Below the pieces are notes generated by a model. The model saw only the letters and a program-made list of their open reading frames with translations, ran no database searches and had not been told where the DNA came from. From Methylocystis sp. B8 (GTDB taxonomy: Bacteria; Pseudomonadota; Alphaproteobacteria; Rhizobiales; Beijerinckiaceae), in NCBI RefSeq assembly GCF_005771425.1, contig NZ_VBTZ01000002.1, forward strand, positions 62,001 to 126,000: a stretch of DNA of 64,000 bases, in the 5' to 3' direction. Each line of letters begins with the position of its first letter. The stretch's first letter is position 1. Of this stretch, positions 1 to 8,729 are shown piece by piece. The position numbers were made by a program, and so were the translations under genes.

Positions 1-1
1 G

Positions 2-397
2 CGGCTTGCCCATTTCGCCAAGCATCCCGAGAAAATCGACGATCGCCTGGATGAGCTTGACCGCGAATGGGACATCGAGCGGGCGCTCGAAGCCAACGCC
101 TCCTCTGTGGCGCTCGTCGGTCTTACGCTCGGCCTCACCGCGGATCGCCGCTGGCTGGCGTTGCCGGTATTGGTGAGCGGCTTCCTTCTACAGCACGCCA
201 TACAGGGCTGGTGTCCGCCTCTTCCGCTCTTGCGCCGATTGGGATTCCGAACCGCGGAAGAAATCGGCCAGGAGCGCAATGCGCTCAAGGCGCTGCGCGG
301 CGATTTCGACAAGGTGAAAAAGGCCGGCAACAGAGTGCACGAAGCGGCCCGCGCGGCTGGCCTCGGCTGCGATACGCACGGGCGCACGGCGCATTAG
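2..397 (+). CDS. DUF2892/YgaP-like membrane protein, 5' truncated
   Basis: The reading frame is open from base 2, so the gene begins before the window; about 131 residues are visible. A charged amphipathic start (HPEKIDDRLDELDREWDIER) leads into a hydrophobic hairpin at visible residues 36-67, with SSVALVGLTLGLTADRRW followed by LPVLVSGFLLQHAIQGWCPP. The short cytosolic tail is charged. This is the arrangement of the DUF2892 (YgaP-like transmembrane) family, small inner-membrane proteins of mostly unknown function, sometimes fused to a rhodanese domain. I cannot tell whether such a domain lies upstream. The first internal ATG, at 107, would cut off the conserved amphipathic region, so it is not the likely start. 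Confidence 0.7.
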   Translation, partial: RLAHFAKHPEKIDDRLDELDREWDIERALEANASSVALVGLTLGLTADRRWLALPVLVSGFLLQHAIQGWCPPLPLLRRLGFRTAEEIGQERNALKALRGDFDKVKKAGNRVHEAARAAGLGCDTHGRTAH

Positions 398-468
398 AAT
401 TTATCCCCACTCTGCCAGACAAGAATATTATCCGTCTGCGCCGTCGCTTACATGCGCACGGCAATCGC

Positions 469-948
469 TCAGGCCTTGTGGTAAGGATGGCCAGACAAGA
501 TCGTCATCGCGCGGTAAATCTGCTCAGCGGCGAGAATGCGCGCCAGCTGATGCGGCAATGTCATTGCGCCGAATGAGAAGATCGCGGTCGCTCGCGCGCG
601 TACGCTTTCATCGAGGCCTTCGGCGCCGCCGATTGCAAACCGGAGCGCCTTGCAGCCCTTGTCGCGTTCGGAGGCGATGAATTGCGCAAAGGCGACGCTC
701 GTCGCCGCCCTGCCCCGCTCGTCAAAAGCCGCAAGACGCGAGTCGGCCGGCAGCGCCGCGAGCAGTTCCGCGCCTTCGCGCGACGCGCGCTCAGCCGCGG
801 AAGCGGCTTTGCTCTCGTCAATCTCCTTGAGCTCCAAGCCTTCGAGGCCCAGCCGTTGGAAGGCGCCGATACGCTCGGCGTAGCGCGCGTAAAGCTCTCG
901 CTCAGGGCCGGCTTTGAGCCGGCCGACGCAAATCAGTCCGAGTTTCAT
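469..948 (-). CDS. rlmH: 23S rRNA (pseudouridine-1915-N3)-methyltransferase RlmH
   Basis: SPOUT-class methyltransferase that methylates N3 of pseudouridine 1915 in helix 69 of 23S rRNA, using S-adenosylmethionine on assembled 70S ribosomes. The 159-residue length is normal. The trefoil-knot signature is clear: an IGGAEGLD glycine-rich loop, then MTLPHQLARILAAEQIYRA and the terminal GHPYHKA. The start is set at the ATG giving MKLGLICVGRLKAGPE, which matches the family N-terminus; 13 further codons upstream are open but look like extension. It lies 61 bp downstream of rsfS on the same strand, the usual rsfS-rlmH pairing. Confidence 0.95.
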   Translation of the reverse strand: MKLGLICVGRLKAGPERELYARYAERIGAFQRLGLEGLELKEIDESKAASAAERASREGAELLAALPADSRLAAFDERGRAATSVAFAQFIASERDKGCKALRFAIGGAEGLDESVRARATAIFSFGAMTLPHQLARILAAEQIYRAMTILSGHPYHKA

Positions 949-1009
949 CCAGCGCCAGTCGAAACAGAACCGAGACAAGCGATCCAAAAGGAACGCCCGT
1001 CAGTTCCCG

Positions 1010-1438
1010 TCAGACCAAGCGAATTTCCACCGGACGGTCGCCGCCCCACATCTTTTCGAGATTGTAGAACTGGCGCACCTCGGGACGGAAAATATGGACG
1101 ATGACGTCGCCGGCGTCGATCAGCACCCAGTCGCACTGGGACAGGCCTTCGACACGCGGCGCAATGACGCCCGCGGCCTTCAGGGCCTTGATCGCTTTGT
1201 CGGCGATGGCGCCGACATGCACGGTCGAACGGCCCGTCGCGATGATCATGTCATCGGCGAGAGCAGTTTTTCCGCGCAGATCGATGGAGACGATGTCCTC
1301 GGCCTTCGTTTCGTCCAGGCTGGCGAGAACCTTTTGCACGATTGAACCGGTCAGGGGCGCGCCTGCGCCAATTTCCGGCCGGAGCGGACTAAGTCCCGCC
1401 CCCGGATGAACACCTGTCGACAGCGTTGCAACCCTCAT
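1010..1438 (-). CDS. rsfS: Ribosome silencing factor RsfS
   Basis: RsfS (Iojap/DUF143 family) binds uL14 on the 50S subunit and blocks joining with the 30S subunit when nutrients are scarce. The core runs from about residue 30 to 135: KAEDIVSIDLRGKTALADDM, then ATGRSTVHVGAIADKAIKAL, then DWVLIDAGDVIVHIF and YNLEKMWGGD. All are diagnostic. The start is uncertain: I chose the ATG giving MRVATLSTGVHPG (142 residues), but a frame 32 codons longer is open and a shorter start nearer the core is possible. It heads the rsfS-rlmH pair; nadD, often next to it, is not present. Confidence 0.92.
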   Translation of the reverse strand: MRVATLSTGVHPGAGLSPLRPEIGAGAPLTGSIVQKVLASLDETKAEDIVSIDLRGKTALADDMIIATGRSTVHVGAIADKAIKALKAAGVIAPRVEGLSQCDWVLIDAGDVIVHIFRPEVRQFYNLEKMWGGDRPVEIRLV

Positions 1439-1542
1439 GCTTCGCGGCCCAAAGCCCGCGAGAGAGCCGGCCGCCACGCAAGGATGGGGCTCTTCGCAAA
1501 AAATTGCAATAGAAACTACAGTGTTGCCGACCATGGCTTAAG

Positions 1543-1640
1543 AAAAAAACCCGGCTCGGGCGCCGGGTTTTGGAAGGCGGTTCGGGCTAATCGAGAGGCG
1601 GGAGGAACCTCAAAGCCGGAACATGCAAAGCATAATCGAT
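1543..1640 (-). ncRNA. Candidate trans-acting small RNA (alphaproteobacterial, MmgR/alpha-r8-like)
   Basis: The minus strand carries a protein-free block with sRNA architecture: a pyrimidine stretch TTCCTCCCGCC, which resembles an anti-Shine-Dalgarno loop, then a linker CCCGAACCGCCTTCC, then a perfect 10-bp GC-rich hairpin followed by seven T residues. Hyphomicrobiales sRNAs of the MmgR/alpha-r families combine CCUCC-type loops with a strong 3' terminator. The family name is recalled from general appearance and is tentative. The 5' end is not determined, since no convincing promoter was found. The alternative is a distal terminator for the quinone oxidoreductase transcript, although its stop codon lies about 290 bp upstream. 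Confidence 0.45.
1546..1571 (-). terminator. Intrinsic terminator with 10-bp perfect stem
   Basis: AAAACCCGGC and GCCGGGTTTT form a perfect 10-bp stem around a 6-base loop. On the minus strand the stem continues directly into a run of T residues, as expected of a Rho-independent terminator. It lies about 100 bp before the rsfS start, so it separates rsfS from transcripts arriving from pcs-qor. Because the stem is flanked by A and T runs on both sides, it could also act on the plus strand, but no gene there needs it. Confidence 0.75.
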
Positions 1641-1862
1641 TTGCGCCGAAAGCGTAGGACGAAATTGTCGAGGTTCGTTCGGGCGCGACGAAAAAGCGGG
1701 GAAAAGCTGCTAAATCGAGCCCCCGAGACCCTAGGAGAGACGCAAGATCCGGCCAAATTAACAAAGCCTTGCGACACGACTCATCCCGCTAGTTGTGAAA
1801 TTGCAACACAAGTCAAGTTTGTTGCTGAAGCGCTGCTTTTCACTCGCTACATTGTGGCGAAA

Positions 1863-2834
1863 TCACGGAATTAGGACCATGGAGCCGCTGGTGGCGCGTG
1901 ATTCGAGCGCGGCATGCACCTTGGCCACATCGGCGAGCGGAAACTGCGCCGGTTCCGCGAGGTCCACGTAGCCCTGCTTCACCGCATGGACGAGATCGTC
2001 CACCATTTCCTCATAGTCACGCCGACGCGCTATATGGGTGAAAAGCGACGGCCGGGTCGCGTAAAGCGAACCCTTCAGCGCCAGAAGGCCGATGTCGAAA
2101 GCCGCGATCGGACCAGAGGCTGAGCCGAAGCTCGCGAACATGCCAAATGGCTTCAGACAATCGAGCGAGGCTGGAAACGTCGCGCGTCCGACGCCGTCAT
2201 AGACCACGTCGCACAGTTTGCCTTTGGTGAAGTCCCGCACGCGTTCGACGAAGTTTTCCTCCCGATAGAGGATCGTGTGCTTGGCGCCCGCGTCCTCCGC
2301 GATCTTGGCCTTTTCAGCGGAACCAACGGTCGCGATGACTTTCGCGCCGAGCGCATTGGCCCATTGGCACAGGATCTGTCCGACGCCGCCGGCGCCGGCA
2401 TGGACAAGGACGCGATGGCCTTTCTTCACCTTGAAGGTCCGGCGAAGCAGATATTGCGCGGTGAGGCCTTTCAGCATCATCACCGCGCCCTGCTCGTAGC
2501 TGAAAGATTTCGGCAGATGAATCACCGAGTCGGCTGCGATGTTGCGCGCTTCCGAATAGCCGCCGAGCGCGCCGACATAGGCGACCCGATCTCCGACTTT
2601 GAAGGACTTCACATTCTCGCCGGCCGCGATGACGTCGCCGGCGCCTTCATGTCCGGGGATGAACGGATATTCGGCCGGATAAGCGCCGGTGCGGCGGTAG
2701 ATGTCAATGTAATTGACGCCAATGGCGCGCTGACGGATCTGCACCTCGCCGAGCGCGGGCGCGGGAAGATCGACGTCCTCCAAAACGAGCGCTTCCGGTC
2801 CGCCAGGCTGATGTACACGAATGGCCCTAACCAT
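1863..2834 (-). CDS. qor: Zinc-independent NADPH:quinone oxidoreductase (MDR superfamily)
   Basis: Medium-chain dehydrogenase/reductase of the quinone oxidoreductase type, expected to reduce quinones or enones with NADPH in the cytosol. It has 323 residues, normal length. Visible marks are the N-terminal GroES-like fold with GVNYIDIYRRTGAYP and PFIPGHEGAGDV, the Rossmann loop HAGAGGVGQ near residue 146, and the C-terminal QFPLADVAKVHAALESRATSGSMVL. The cysteine and histidine zinc ligands of alcohol dehydrogenases are absent, which fits the zinc-independent branch. Its start overlaps the end of the phosphatidylcholine synthase gene by 8 bp, so the two are probably cotranscribed. Confidence 0.9.
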   Translation of the reverse strand: MVRAIRVHQPGGPEALVLEDVDLPAPALGEVQIRQRAIGVNYIDIYRRTGAYPAEYPFIPGHEGAGDVIAAGENVKSFKVGDRVAYVGALGGYSEARNIAADSVIHLPKSFSYEQGAVMMLKGLTAQYLLRRTFKVKKGHRVLVHAGAGGVGQILCQWANALGAKVIATVGSAEKAKIAEDAGAKHTILYREENFVERVRDFTKGKLCDVVYDGVGRATFPASLDCLKPFGMFASFGSASGPIAAFDIGLLALKGSLYATRPSLFTHIARRRDYEEMVDDLVHAVKQGYVDLAEPAQFPLADVAKVHAALESRATSGSMVLIP

Positions 2835-3540
2835 TGAGCTCTCCTTTCGCGATCGCGCCGCCCTCGCGAAAAAGCGGCAAAGCCAGAAAATAGCATCCTG
2901 CCGCCACCAGAACGGCCTTTACGGCAAAGGAGGCCGCTGCGAGATCCTGCATGACCGCCGCCATTGCCGCCGCCGCCCAGATGGCGGTGACGGCGATCGT
3001 CACGAGGCGGAGCCGCTTGACGCGCAGCGGATGAATAAAGACGACCGGAACGAACATGAAAGCCGTCGCAGACAAAACGACCGCGAGGCTCGCATTCGCC
3101 GGAAGCCGCAAGACAAGAAGATAGAACACGACGACGTTCCAGAGCGCCGGGAATCCGCGAAACCAATAATCACGCGTCTTCATGCGCCGATCGGCGAAAT
3201 AGAGCGCCGAACAGGCGCAGACCACTGCGCAAACAGGTCCGGCGAGCACCGGCTCGATAAGGCCTGAACGCCATAGCGCCGCGAGCGGCGTGACCACATA
3301 ATTGAGAAAATCGACGACAAGGTCGAGCGCGACGCCGTCAATGAAAGGCGCCGTTTCGGTCACTTTGAGACGCCGCGCCAGCGTTCCGTCGACGGCGTCG
3401 ATGATGAGCGCAACGCCGAGCCAGGCGAACATCGCCGCGAAACGGCCTTCCGCCGCAAGGAATAACGCAACTAGGCCGAGCGCCGCGCCGCTCGCCGTGA
3501 AGAGGTGGACGGAAAGGCCGATGAGGCGAGAAGACGTCAC
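2827..3540 (-). CDS. pcs: Phosphatidylcholine synthase (CDP-alcohol phosphotransferase)
   Basis: Pcs condenses CDP-diacylglycerol with choline to make phosphatidylcholine, a membrane lipid typical of Hyphomicrobiales and methanotrophs. The CDP-alcohol phosphotransferase signature is intact: DGTLARR, then eight residues, then FIDGVALDLVVDF, giving DG-x2-AR...G-x3-D-x3-D. Several hydrophobic helices are visible, and RDYWFRGFPALWNVVVFYL is typical of Pcs. The first codons of the open frame, up to 3678, would overlap the divergent hydroxylase gene, so I prefer the GTG giving VTSSRLIGLSVHLFTASG (237 residues, the usual size). No strong ribosome-binding site supports either choice. Confidence 0.88.
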   Translation of the reverse strand: MTSSRLIGLSVHLFTASGAALGLVALFLAAEGRFAAMFAWLGVALIIDAVDGTLARRLKVTETAPFIDGVALDLVVDFLNYVVTPLAALWRSGLIEPVLAGPVCAVVCACSALYFADRRMKTRDYWFRGFPALWNVVVFYLLVLRLPANASLAVVLSATAFMFVPVVFIHPLRVKRLRLVTIAVTAIWAAAAMAAVMQDLAAASFAVKAVLVAAGCYFLALPLFREGGAIAKGELNG

Positions 3541-3663
3541 GAGGGCGGCCGGAGAGTGGAGCAATGGGGGGTGGAGACTACACCGCCGCTCGCGCCAGAC
3601 CAAAGCGCCCTGCTCGCGCTCTGAAGCGTCTGCCGCTATAACAGGCGGAGGAGACCCGCTGAG

Positions 3664-4941
3664 ATGGAAACGGCGCAAGAAAACAGCAGATCAGAAATTC
3701 TCGTCGCCGGCGCCGGGTCGACCGGCCTCGCTGCGGCGCTGGCCTTCGCGCGCGCAGGATTCAAAACGACGCTCGCCGGCCGGATTCCGCCGCCGCTGCC
3801 AGGCCGCACCGTCGCCTTGTTTGAAGCTTCCATCCGATTTCTCGACGCCGTCGGCGCGCTAGAACGAGTCAAGGCGCAGGGTTGCCCGGTCGAAGCGATC
3901 CACATGGTGGACGACACCGATCAGTTTCTGCCGGTGCCGGAACTCAGCCTGCGCGCCCGTGAAATTGGCCTGTCGGCGCTTGGCGTCAATGTGTCCAATG
4001 ACGAACTCGTCGCCATTCTGCTGGATCTCTGTCGCAGTCGACCCGAAATCGAGATCGTCGACGCCGACATTGCGGATTACGAATTCAACAGCGACAGCGC
4101 CGTCGCCATTCTCGCCGACGGGCGGCGCCTGAAAGCGGATTTCATCGTCGCGGCGGATGGGCGCAACAGCCGCGCGCGCGCCGTCGCCGGAATTGACGTG
4201 AAGGAATGGACCTATCCGCAGATGGCGCTGACCATGCTTCTGCGCCACGAATTCCCGCACGAAAATATCTCGACGGAATATCACACGCGCTCAGGGCCAT
4301 TTACGCTTGTGCCGCTGCCTGCGCGGCAAGACGCGCCATATCGTTCGAGCCTCGTCTGGCTGATGAGCGTCGCTGAGGCGCGGCGGCGCCTCGCCAAGCC
4401 GCGCGAGGAGCTCGAATATGAAATCGAGGATTACGCCAAGTCGGAACTTGGCGCGATGCGCATCGAGGGCGACATCGGTCAGTTCCGCATGGGCGGCATG
4501 CAGGTGTCGAAACATGCGACGGGGCGCCTCGCGCTGGTCGGCGAAACCTGTCACATCTTTCCGCCGATTGGCGCGCAAGGGTTGAATTTGAGCCTGCGCG
4601 ACGTCGCCGACCTTGAGGACTGCCTCGCGAGCGTCGATCTCAAGAATTCGCGCGAGTTGTCGCGCGCGCTCGCGCGCTATGACCGTCACAGACGCGCCGA
4701 CATCGGCTTCAGGACGCATGGCGTCGACTTGCTGAACCGGTCGCTCATCATTCCCTATCTGCCGCTCGATTTACTGCGGGGCGCGGGTTTCATCGCCATG
4801 GCGGCGCTCGGTCCGCTGCGGCGCGCCGTTATCCGCGAGGGCGTGCTGCCGCACCTCGTGTTGCCGCGGCTAATGCAGCGGCCGGCGCATAGACAAGAAA
4901 TCGCCGGCGCTCCGCAGCGGCGCGCCGGCTGGCGATCTTAA
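3664..4941 (+). CDS. UbiH/UbiF/VisC/COQ6-family FAD monooxygenase, probable ubiquinone hydroxylase
   Basis: Class A flavoprotein monooxygenase of the ubiquinone-biosynthesis group, expected to hydroxylate the aromatic ring of a quinone precursor at the inner membrane. Of 425 residues, the N-terminus has the dinucleotide fold ILVAGAGSTGLAAALAFARAG, the middle has AADGRNSRARAVAGI (the DG motif contacting FAD and NADPH), and the C-terminal half has LVGETCHIFPPIGAQGLNLSLRD, the family's second FAD motif. The D of the usual GD motif is replaced here by GE, which occurs in some members. Position on the ring (C5, C6 or C1) cannot be told from sequence. Divergent from pcs. Confidence 0.88.
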   Translation: METAQENSRSEILVAGAGSTGLAAALAFARAGFKTTLAGRIPPPLPGRTVALFEASIRFLDAVGALERVKAQGCPVEAIHMVDDTDQFLPVPELSLRAREIGLSALGVNVSNDELVAILLDLCRSRPEIEIVDADIADYEFNSDSAVAILADGRRLKADFIVAADGRNSRARAVAGIDVKEWTYPQMALTMLLRHEFPHENISTEYHTRSGPFTLVPLPARQDAPYRSSLVWLMSVAEARRRLAKPREELEYEIEDYAKSELGAMRIEGDIGQFRMGGMQVSKHATGRLALVGETCHIFPPIGAQGLNLSLRDVADLEDCLASVDLKNSRELSRALARYDRHRRADIGFRTHGVDLLNRSLIIPYLPLDLLRGAGFIAMAALGPLRRAVIREGVLPHLVLPRLMQRPAHRQEIAGAPQRRAGWRS

Positions 4942-4975
4942 ACGAGAAGCGATTGGCGTCGCGAATAACGCGGCG

Positions 4976-5482
4976 CTACTTCGCGCTGATTTCGATCTTC
5001 TTTTCTTCTTTCTTGGCTTCGGTCGTTTTGGGCAGCGTGATTTTCAGCACGCCCTTTTCGAAATCCGCCGTGATCTTGTCCTGGTCGACGCCTTCGGGAA
5101 CCCTAAAGGCGCGCCGGAATGAGCCGTATCGGCGCTCCGAACAATAGTAGCCTTCCTTCTTTTCTTCCTTTTCTTCGTTCTTCTCGCCCGAAATCGACAA
5201 CACGCCGTTCGAAAGCTTCACGTCGACGCTCTTTTCATCGAGTCCCGGCAGTTCGGCAGTGATCTCGTACCCGCCGTCCTTTTCGACGAAATCGACCGGC
5301 GGGCTCGCCGGCCACTGCGACATCAGCCGCTCGAAGGGTTGGAAATCGGCGAGGCCTCGGCGCGACGGAAAGTCGTCAAACAGACGATCGAACTGACGAC
5401 GGAAGGATTCGAGAGGATGCCAATCGAAAATGCCGGGGCTCTGTGCGGATTGCTTGGTTGGCAGTTTGCTTTCTTCGGCCAT
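4976..5482 (-). CDS. Small heat-shock protein, Hsp20/alpha-crystallin family
   Basis: ATP-independent holdase chaperone that binds unfolding proteins as an oligomer. It has 168 residues. The alpha-crystallin domain covers about residues 57-160: PPVDFVEKDGGYEITAELPG, VDVKLSNGVLSISGEK, YGSFRRAFRVPEGVD and ADFEKGVLKITLPK. The tail is lysine/glutamate rich and ends in KKIEISAK with an I-x-I anchor. The start is the ATG giving MAEESKLPTK because GAGGGAGA lies 5 bases upstream; the open frame runs 14 codons further without such a site. I looked for a ROSE-type RNA thermometer and a sigma-32 promoter upstream and saw neither clearly. Confidence 0.93.
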   Translation of the reverse strand: MAEESKLPTKQSAQSPGIFDWHPLESFRRQFDRLFDDFPSRRGLADFQPFERLMSQWPASPPVDFVEKDGGYEITAELPGLDEKSVDVKLSNGVLSISGEKNEEKEEKKEGYYCSERRYGSFRRAFRVPEGVDQDKITADFEKGVLKITLPKTTEAKKEEKKIEISAK

Positions 5483-5578
5483 GCTGATCTCCCTCGTGAA
5501 CGGACGATCGCCGAGCACTCGCAAATTCGGCAGCGACGGAGCTGACGATCATTGTGGATTCGTTAGTGACGTGGAGCG

Positions 5579-8500
5579 TCAGTGGTGTGACTTCAAGGCG
5601 CTCCTTTGCGCCAATTTGTCGCGATCAAGCTCGTCGAACTCGCTGAGCGACAACAGTCCGGCGTCCCCGCCAGACGATGCGGTGTTGATCGTCAGCGTCG
5701 TCTCATGAAGGAAGCGGAGGAGATAATCCGGCCCGCCCGCCTTAGGCCCAGTGCCGCTTAGGCCAAATCCGCCGAAAGGCTGACTGCCGACGACCGCGCC
5801 GATCATATTACGGTTGACATAAATGTTGCCGGCGGGCGCTTCGCGCGACAGCGCGCGGATGCGCTGTTCAATGCGCGTATGCATGCCGAGCGTCAGGCCG
5901 TATCCGCCGGCTTCGATGTCCGTGAGCAATTGCGAGAGACCCTCGGCGCGCCAGGTCACGACATGCAACACGGGTCCGAAGATCTCCTCCTGCAAGTCCC
6001 GGACTCGATCGAGCCTCACGATATGCGGCGCGACGAATGTTCCTGTCGAAGGCGCAGCGCCGGCGTAGAGGACGCGCCCGGCCGCGCGCTGACGCGACAG
6101 ATAGGCGTCGAGTTTTTCCTTCGCCTCTGCATCGATCGCCGGACCGACATGCGCGCCGATCTCGCGCGGATCGCCGACGTGCAACTCGCGCGATGCGCCA
6201 ATCAACGTCTCAAGACATGCGGGCGCGATCTCCTCTTGCAGACATAAGAGCCGCAAGGCGGAGCATCGTTGTCCGGCCGATCGGAAGGCGGAGGTCAGAA
6301 CATCGTCGACGACCTGTTCGATCAACGCTGTCGAGTCGACGATCATCGCGTTGATGCCGCCTGTTTCGGCGATGAGCGGCGCAATGGGACCTTCCCGCTC
6401 GGCGAGCGTGCGGTTGATCCGATGCGCGACTTCGACCGAGCCGGTGAAAACCACGCCCGCCGTCAGCGGGTCGGCGACGAGCGCGGCGCCGATCATTCCG
6501 TCGCCAGGAACAAATTGCAGCGCGTTTTTCGGAGCGCCCGCATCGCGCAGGAGTTCAATCGCCATGGCGGCGACAAGCGGCGTCTGCTCGGCGGGCTTGG
6601 CGACGACGGCGTTTCCAGCGACGAGCGCGGCGGCGACCTGGCCAATGAAAATCGCGAGCGGGAAATTCCAGGGCGAGATGCAAACAAAGACGCCGCGTCC
6701 GTGACGACGCAGGACATTGGCTTCCCCCGTCGGGCCAGGCAGTAGCGTATCGGCGCAGACGATCCGCGCCTGGCCGGCGTAGTAGCGGCAAAGATCGGCC
6801 GCTTCGCGAACTTCGGCGAGCGCGTCGTCGAGAGTCTTGCCGCCCTCGCTTTGCAGCAGCGCGATCAGCGGACCGCGCCGCGCCTCGATCAGATCGGCCG
6901 CGCGGTCGATTATCTGCACGCGTCTTTCGAACGGCGTACTGGCCCAGGCTGGAAAGGCGCGCGAAGCCGCCGCGATCGCGGCGCGCGCCGCAGCTTCGTC
7001 TGCTTCAATGACCTCACCGACCACGGCGCCATCGATCGGCGACAAGACGGGACGCGTCGGAACGCGCGTCTCGACGCTCGGGCGTGCGCAAGGCGAAGGG
7101 AAAGGCGCGCGCGTCTCTTGAATCAGCGCCGCAAGGGCGGTGCGATCGCCGAACTCCACGCCTTTCGAATTGGCGCGAAGCGGCAGATAAATTTCGCTCG
7201 GCAATGGAAGACGGGGATGGCGCGCGCGACTTGACGCGCCGAGCGCTTCGTAAGGGTCGGCGATAAGCGCGCTTTCCGGCGTATCGGGATCGGCCGCGCG
7301 CGCGACGAAAGAGGAATTGGCGCCGTTCTCGATCAAACGCCGCACGAGATAAGCAAGCAAATCTCGGTGCGGACCGACCGGCGCATAGATTCGAACGGCG
7401 GCGTCGCTCAGCTCTGCAAGCGACCCATAGAGCGACTCCCCCATGCCGTGCAGGCGCTGAAACTCGAAGTCGCGCCGCCCGCGCGCCATCGTCAGGACGG
7501 CGGCGACACTGCGTGCGTTATGCGTGGCGAGCTGGGGGAAGAGACGCGGATACGCGAAGAGCTGCGCCGCGCAGGCGTCGAAATTGAGATCCGTCATCGC
7601 TTTGCGGGTGAATACCGGATAGTCGGCGAGGCCACGCTCCTGGGCGCGTTTGATTTCGCTGTCCCAGTAGGCGCCCTTGACGAGCCGCACCATGAAGCGC
7701 CTGTGATAAGCATCGGCGAGTGACGCGGCATAGTCGATCACTCCCGGTGCGCGCTTCAGATAGGCCTGCGCCGCGAGTCCGAATCCGTCCCAGCTGGAAA
7801 GAGAGGGGTCTTTGACGACGCGCGCGACCACATCGAGGGACAGTTCGAGGCGATCCGCCTCCTCCGCATCGATGGTGAAAGCAAGATCGCGGTCTTTGGC
7901 GAGACGCGCCAACTCGAGGACTCGCGGCGGCAATTCCCGCAACACGCGTTCGCGCGAGATCGCCTCGTAGCGCGGATGCAGCGCCGAAAGCTTGATCGAA
8001 ATTCCGGGGCGGTCCGGCAGGCGCCAGGCCCCAGCCGAGTCGCCGATGGCGCGGATGGCGTGGGCATAGGCTTCGAAATAGCGCTCGGCGTCTTCCGCCG
8101 TCCGGGCGCCTTCGCCGAGCATATCGTAGGAGAAGCGCTCTCGCCGCCCATGCGCGCGTCTGATCGCTGCTTCGATCGTTTCGCCGAATACAAAATGGGC
8201 GCCCATCAGCCGCATCGCCTGGCGGGCGGCGGTCCGCAGCGCAGGCAAGCCGAGACGGCGGGCGAGATCGGCGACGAGCCCGCGCGGCTCCGTCACGTCG
8301 ACGATGCGCGCCGAAAATCCCAGCGCAAAGGCGCAGGCCTGAACCAGCAACGCGTCGCTCGACGACTCGTGGTGGGAGAAATCGCCCTCGGCAAGCTTGT
8401 CGGCGAGGAGTTGATCGGCCGTAGCGTCGTCGGGAACGCGCAGCAGCGCCTCGGCGAGCGCCATCACCGCCAGACCCTCTCGCGAGGAAAGGGAGAATTC

Positions 8501-8695
8501 GTGGAGGAAGTCTTCGACGCCGCCGAGCGGATCGCGCCTTGCGCGAATGCCGCGCACGAGCGTCAGCGCAGTTTCTTCGATCGTTCGCAGGGTCGCCACA
8601 TCCGGACGCGACTTTAGGAAAGCTTCAGCGAAGCTCTCGTCGGGGGGCGCATAAGGCGCCGCAAAAGGCGCCGGCCGATCGTCTATCCGGTTCAT
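5579..8695 (-). CDS. putA: Bifunctional proline dehydrogenase / glutamate-semialdehyde dehydrogenase PutA
   Basis: PutA oxidises proline to glutamate in two steps: an FAD proline dehydrogenase reduces quinone at the membrane, and an NAD aldehyde dehydrogenase completes the reaction after channelled hydrolysis of pyrroline-5-carboxylate. The 1038 residues contain an N-terminal helical arm, a proline dehydrogenase barrel (about 160-450; IKLSALHPRYE, FMVRLVKGAYWDSEIKRAQ) and an aldehyde dehydrogenase (about 545-1010; FVCISPWNFPLAIF, TGSVEVA, SAGQRCSALR with the catalytic cysteine). There is no ribbon-helix-helix DNA-binding domain at the N-terminus, so this is a non-autoregulatory PutA. The start codon is ATG, giving MNRIDDRPAPF. 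Confidence 0.97.
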   Translation of the reverse strand: MNRIDDRPAPFAAPYAPPDESFAEAFLKSRPDVATLRTIEETALTLVRGIRARRDPLGGVEDFLHEFSLSSREGLAVMALAEALLRVPDDATADQLLADKLAEGDFSHHESSSDALLVQACAFALGFSARIVDVTEPRGLVADLARRLGLPALRTAARQAMRLMGAHFVFGETIEAAIRRAHGRRERFSYDMLGEGARTAEDAERYFEAYAHAIRAIGDSAGAWRLPDRPGISIKLSALHPRYEAISRERVLRELPPRVLELARLAKDRDLAFTIDAEEADRLELSLDVVARVVKDPSLSSWDGFGLAAQAYLKRAPGVIDYAASLADAYHRRFMVRLVKGAYWDSEIKRAQERGLADYPVFTRKAMTDLNFDACAAQLFAYPRLFPQLATHNARSVAAVLTMARGRRDFEFQRLHGMGESLYGSLAELSDAAVRIYAPVGPHRDLLAYLVRRLIENGANSSFVARAADPDTPESALIADPYEALGASSRARHPRLPLPSEIYLPLRANSKGVEFGDRTALAALIQETRAPFPSPCARPSVETRVPTRPVLSPIDGAVVGEVIEADEAAARAAIAAASRAFPAWASTPFERRVQIIDRAADLIEARRGPLIALLQSEGGKTLDDALAEVREAADLCRYYAGQARIVCADTLLPGPTGEANVLRRHGRGVFVCISPWNFPLAIFIGQVAAALVAGNAVVAKPAEQTPLVAAMAIELLRDAGAPKNALQFVPGDGMIGAALVADPLTAGVVFTGSVEVAHRINRTLAEREGPIAPLIAETGGINAMIVDSTALIEQVVDDVLTSAFRSAGQRCSALRLLCLQEEIAPACLETLIGASRELHVGDPREIGAHVGPAIDAEAKEKLDAYLSRQRAAGRVLYAGAAPSTGTFVAPHIVRLDRVRDLQEEIFGPVLHVVTWRAEGLSQLLTDIEAGGYGLTLGMHTRIEQRIRALSREAPAGNIYVNRNMIGAVVGSQPFGGFGLSGTGPKAGGPDYLLRFLHETTLTINTASSGGDAGLLSLSEFDELDRDKLAQRSALKSHH

Positions 8696-8729
8696 TCGTC
8701 ATGGAATCGACCGCGCCCGCAGGCTTCGA

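Noticed and set aside
1516-1764. An 82-codon minus-strand open frame over the candidate small RNA
   Set aside because: It runs through a perfect terminator hairpin, has no ribosome-binding site and no resemblance to a protein family.
5483-5578. Possible ROSE thermometer or sigma-32 promoter ahead of the small heat-shock gene
   Set aside because: No CTTGAA-CCCCAT promoter and no clear anti-Shine-Dalgarno pairing could be found in the 96-bp leader region.
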